Shown here piece by piece: positions 7,228-8,631 of a stretch of 8,631 bases of DNA (positions are counted from its first letter, which is position 1; the number at the start of each line of letters is the position of its first letter). The stretch lies in the NCBI GenBank assembly GCA_016208665.1, contig JACQXT010000022.1, positions 1 through 8,631 on the forward strand, written 5' to 3'. Both the position numbers and the translations under genes were made by a program. Below the pieces are notes generated by a model. It searched no databases. It was not told where the DNA came from and saw only the letters and a list, made by a program, of their open reading frames with translations. Source of the stretch: Chitinivibrionia bacterium. GTDB lineage: Bacteria > Krumholzibacteriota > Krumholzibacteriia > WVZY01.

Positions 7228-7239
7228 CGGGCCGGCCCG
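7228..7239. repeat. Perfect 12-nt palindrome in intergenic DNA
   Basis: CGGGCCGGCCCG is a perfect palindrome about 55 nt before the possible leader ORF of the plus operon. A related GC stem (GCCCGG/CCGGGC around a 13-nt loop) lies about 50-70 nt to its left. These could fold in an RNA leader if transcription starts upstream, but GC content alone could produce them. Confidence 0.25.
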
Positions 7240-7293
7240 AAACAGGCATGGGACCGGGTTCGGAGGCCGTTTTTCGACAGGGAGGCGCGATTC

Positions 7294-7323
7294 ATGTTGA
7301 TATTACTATTTTATTTTTCGTAA
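7294..7323 (+). CDS. Possible 9-codon leader peptide ahead of the metal-uptake operon
   Basis: ATG 7294 is preceded by a very good Shine-Dalgarno GGGAGG (7280-7285, 8-nt spacing) and encodes the hydrophobic peptide MLILLFYFS before TAA at 7321-7323. The DUF4198 gene starts 11 nt later and has no clear ribosome site of its own, so it could be translated by reinitiation after this mini-ORF. The frame differs from that of the DUF4198 gene. Alternatively this is the true start and a one-base sequencing error in the T run (7310-7318) breaks the frame; that would give an unusually long hydrophobic signal sequence. Confidence 0.35.
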   Translation: MLILLFYFS

Positions 7324-7326
7324 TAT
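7297..7326 (+). promoter_or_regulatory. Candidate promoter for the metal-uptake operon
   Basis: TTGATA (7297-7302) and TAATAT (7321-7326) are 18 nt apart in the only strongly AT-rich stretch of the gap. The start of transcription would fall near 7333, making the message almost leaderless at ATG 7335, which fits the missing Shine-Dalgarno there. This competes with the leader-peptide reading of the same bases; both cannot be the main mode of expression. Confidence 0.3.
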
Positions 7327-7334
7327 CGTGTGTC

Positions 7335-8045
7335 ATGAGGATGTTCCTGCGCATATTCATTGTCGCGGCGATCGCCGCGGCGCCGTGCCCCCGGGCTTTC
7401 GGCCACGACCTCTGGCTCGAGCGCACCGGCGCCGGTCTCGCGCTGCTGAGCGGACACCGGCACTCGACGCACGAAGGGGCCGATCTCGTAGAATACTCCC
7501 CCTCCGTCGTCCTCCGTGCAGAGTGCTTCGCGGCGGACGGCGCCGCGTCCGTGCCGGAGCTCACCGATACATACCCGGTGACCGTCGCCGCGCGGTGCGC
7601 CGCCACTTGTATCTTCACATCGACCGGTTATTGGACCAAAACGACATACGGCACGCAGAACGTGCCGAAAACGAAAGCCCGTTATCCGGTTCAGAGCTGG
7701 TTATCCTACGAGAGCGTCAAACGGATCGATGCCTGGAGCGATGCGCTGGCGCGGCCCCTGACGCAGGAACTCGATATCGTGCCTCTCGGCAATCCGTTCG
7801 AGGCGGGCGCCGGCGGGAAACTCCGCCTGATGGTCGCGTTCGAGGGCAATCCGGCGGAAGGGATCATCGTGTGCTACATGGGAAAGCCCCGCGGAACGAC
7901 CGGCCGGGACGGAACCATCAACATACGTCTGAAAGAGCCGGGGCTCCAGATGATCCAAGCGTGCCGCCGCGCGCCCCTCGCATCCGCGGAAGCGGACGAA
8001 ATCGTGTACACGACAACCCTGAACTTCGAACTCGAGGACAAATGA
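7335..8045 (+). CDS. DUF4198 periplasmic nickel/cobalt uptake component (NikK-like)
   Basis: A 236-residue exported protein. A signal peptide (MRMFLRIFIVAAIAAAPCP..., about residues 1-23) with likely cleavage at AFG|HDLW leaves histidine as the first mature residue. The mature part begins HDLWLE, the usual opening of DUF4198 proteins (periplasmic component of Co/Ni ABC/ECF uptake systems), followed by a His-rich GHRHSTHEG. Middle and C-terminal parts (PVQSWLSYESVKRIDAW, LVPLGNPF-like IVPLGNPF, GTINIRLKEPGLQMIQ) are also family-like. It probably binds or passes Ni or Co ions in the periplasm to a NikM/CbiM-type transporter, which would lie beyond the right edge. ATG 7335 is chosen because it gives a compact signal peptide; ATG 7341 is possible and neither has a clear ribosome site. 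Its stop overlaps the next gene by 4 nt (ATGA). The metal is inferred from the family. Confidence 0.82.
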   Translation: MRMFLRIFIVAAIAAAPCPRAFGHDLWLERTGAGLALLSGHRHSTHEGADLVEYSPSVVLRAECFAADGAASVPELTDTYPVTVAARCAATCIFTSTGYWTKTTYGTQNVPKTKARYPVQSWLSYESVKRIDAWSDALARPLTQELDIVPLGNPFEAGAGGKLRLMVAFEGNPAEGIIVCYMGKPRGTTGRDGTINIRLKEPGLQMIQACRRAPLASAEADEIVYTTTLNFELEDK

Positions 8046-8479
8046 TGAACGGATTCCTGCTCGCCTTCTTCCTCGTTGTTGCGTTTGCCCGGACGCCGGC
8101 GCTGGCCCACGACCTCAACCGCACGGTCACCCGCGATACGGCGGTGATCATTGAACTGACGTATCCGGACAAGTCCCCATTCTCCTTCGAAAGCTACGAG
8201 ATCTTCCGCGAGAATGAGGAGACCCCGTTCCAGGTCGGGCGAACGGACGGCCGAGGCAGGATCGTATTCATCCCCGACCATAGCGGCGCGTGGCGCGTTC
8301 GGGCCTTTTCCGAGGACGGACACGGGTTGGATTTCACCGTCGAGGCCGGCGCCGAACGTCTCGACGTCGAATCGAGCGGACCGGCGCCCGGCAGGCTTTC
8401 GAAGACGATCATGGGCGTCGCCGTGCTGTTCGGCGTCTTTGGGATCGTCTCTTTGTTCTATAGAAGGAGGCCGGCGTGA
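8042..8479 (+). CDS. NikL-like membrane-anchored periplasmic protein of Ni/Co uptake
   Basis: A 145-residue protein starting at ATG 8042, overlapping the preceding stop by 4 nt (a second ATG follows at 8045). Signal peptide residues 1-22 with likely cleavage ALA|HDLN again leaves an N-terminal histidine. A small periplasmic beta-type domain follows (about 23-118; SFESYEIFRENEETPFQVGRTD, GRIVFIPDHSGAWRVRA). One C-terminal membrane helix (about 120-138, IMGVAVLFGVFGIVSLFY) is capped by RRRPA, so the tail should be cytoplasmic. Size, topology and place directly after a DUF4198 gene match NikL-type accessory proteins of nickel/cobalt ECF transporters. Sequence identity to the family is judged from the layout and short motifs, so the specific role is less certain than the topology. 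Confidence 0.72.
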   Translation: MMNGFLLAFFLVVAFARTPALAHDLNRTVTRDTAVIIELTYPDKSPFSFESYEIFRENEETPFQVGRTDGRGRIVFIPDHSGAWRVRAFSEDGHGLDFTVEAGAERLDVESSGPAPGRLSKTIMGVAVLFGVFGIVSLFYRRRPA

Positions 8480-8631
8480 GGATCGCATGCATCGTCCTTA
8501 TCTGCTGCTGCGTGCTTGTCGAAGGAGCTCTCGCCCACCACGGCGTGGCGTCGCTCGGCGTCGCGGGACTCGAAGGCCCGGGATCGCCCATCGAAACGTC
8601 CAGTTCGGCGACATTGCCCAAAGGGAGCGTC
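8476..8631 (+). CDS. Exported HHGVASLG-type protein, probable outer-membrane beta-barrel of metal operon (partial)
   Basis: Only the first 52 codons lie in the window. It starts at GTG 8476, overlapping the previous stop in GTGA; the strong AAGGAGG at 8464-8470, five bases upstream, decides this start. The signal peptide (RIACIVLICCCVLVEGALA, Cys-rich hydrophobic core) should be cut before HHGVASLGVAGLEGPGSP, so the mature chain starts with two histidines. Proteins with this opening and the following IETSSSATLP segment occur beside Ni/Co uptake genes and are usually annotated as transporter or outer-membrane-like proteins; that is recalled family knowledge, and the barrel itself is outside the window. 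A lipoprotein is unlikely because no cysteine sits at the cleavage point. The third member of a coupled operon that probably continues with transporter genes. Confidence 0.7.
   Translation, partial: MRIACIVLICCCVLVEGALAHHGVASLGVAGLEGPGSPIETSSSATLPKGSV

Larger units (their letters stand above)
6964..7334. other. Divergent intergenic region (371 bp)
   Basis: This gap separates the minus-strand operon from the plus-strand metal-uptake operon. Its left part holds the leader and promoter of the minus operon (7056-7084). The middle (about 7090-7290) is very GC-rich with short palindromes, and I find no convincing gene there. The right end (7291-7327) becomes sharply AT-rich and contains the start signals of the plus operon plus a possible 9-codon leader. 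No NikR-type operator and no convincing cobalamin or NiCo riboswitch was recognised by eye. Confidence 0.7.

Noticed and set aside
7010..7290. Possible cobalamin riboswitch upstream of the metal operon or the PLP operon
   Set aside because: Fragments such as GCCACTG and GGGAAGCGGGG look suggestive, but the ordered core boxes could not be aligned on either strand by eye.
6289..7323. A 344-codon plus-strand open frame over the PLP gene and intergenic gap
   Set aside because: Mostly antisense to the PLP gene; only its last 10 codons, which have their own ATG and strong ribosome site, were kept as a possible leader peptide.

Overview
The window is GC-rich (roughly 60% or more) with densely packed genes that often overlap by 4 nt. 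It encodes exported proteins with Sec signal peptides and the start of a probable outer-membrane-type protein, so the host is a Gram-negative bacterium. A Hanks-type Ser/Thr kinase joined to a TolB/CadC-like module, a nickel/cobalt periplasmic gene set and uncommon small-molecule enzymes suggest an environmental lineage such as Acidobacteriota, a deltaproteobacterial group or a candidate phylum. The phylum cannot be settled from sequence alone. No tRNA, rRNA, insertion sequence, CRISPR array or origin was seen.

Layout. (1) 1-1299, minus: 5' part of the kinase gene, running off the left edge, with its own sigma70-like promoter at 1415-1443. (2) 1499-6963, minus: a four-gene operon, read from right to left. 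It encodes a threonine-synthase-like PLP enzyme, a DUF1611/DgcN-type protein, a 783-residue fusion of a PP-loop ATPase to a creatininase, and an enolase-superfamily dipeptide-epimerase/DgcA-type gene that is internally deleted and frameshifted. A promoter at 7056-7084 probably drives it. (3) 6964-7334: a 371-bp divergent intergenic region with the operon promoter, GC-rich palindromes and an AT-rich stretch holding a possible 9-codon leader. (4) 7335 to the right edge, plus: three translationally coupled genes for exported proteins of the NikK/NikL (DUF4198) nickel/cobalt uptake type.

How the genes may work together. DUF1611 (DgcN) and dipeptide-epimerase-family (DgcA) proteins are known as a pair that acetylates D-glutamate and racemises the product. 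Here that pair is in one operon with a PLP fold-type-II enzyme and a protein that joins an ATP-using PP-loop domain with a QueC-like Cys4 site to an amidohydrolase. This suggests a less familiar amino-acid-derivative pathway in which an acid group is activated and an amide is made or cleaved. In this genome the racemase gene looks dead, so the pathway is either decaying or ends one step earlier. The metal-uptake operon and the kinase look functionally separate from this operon.
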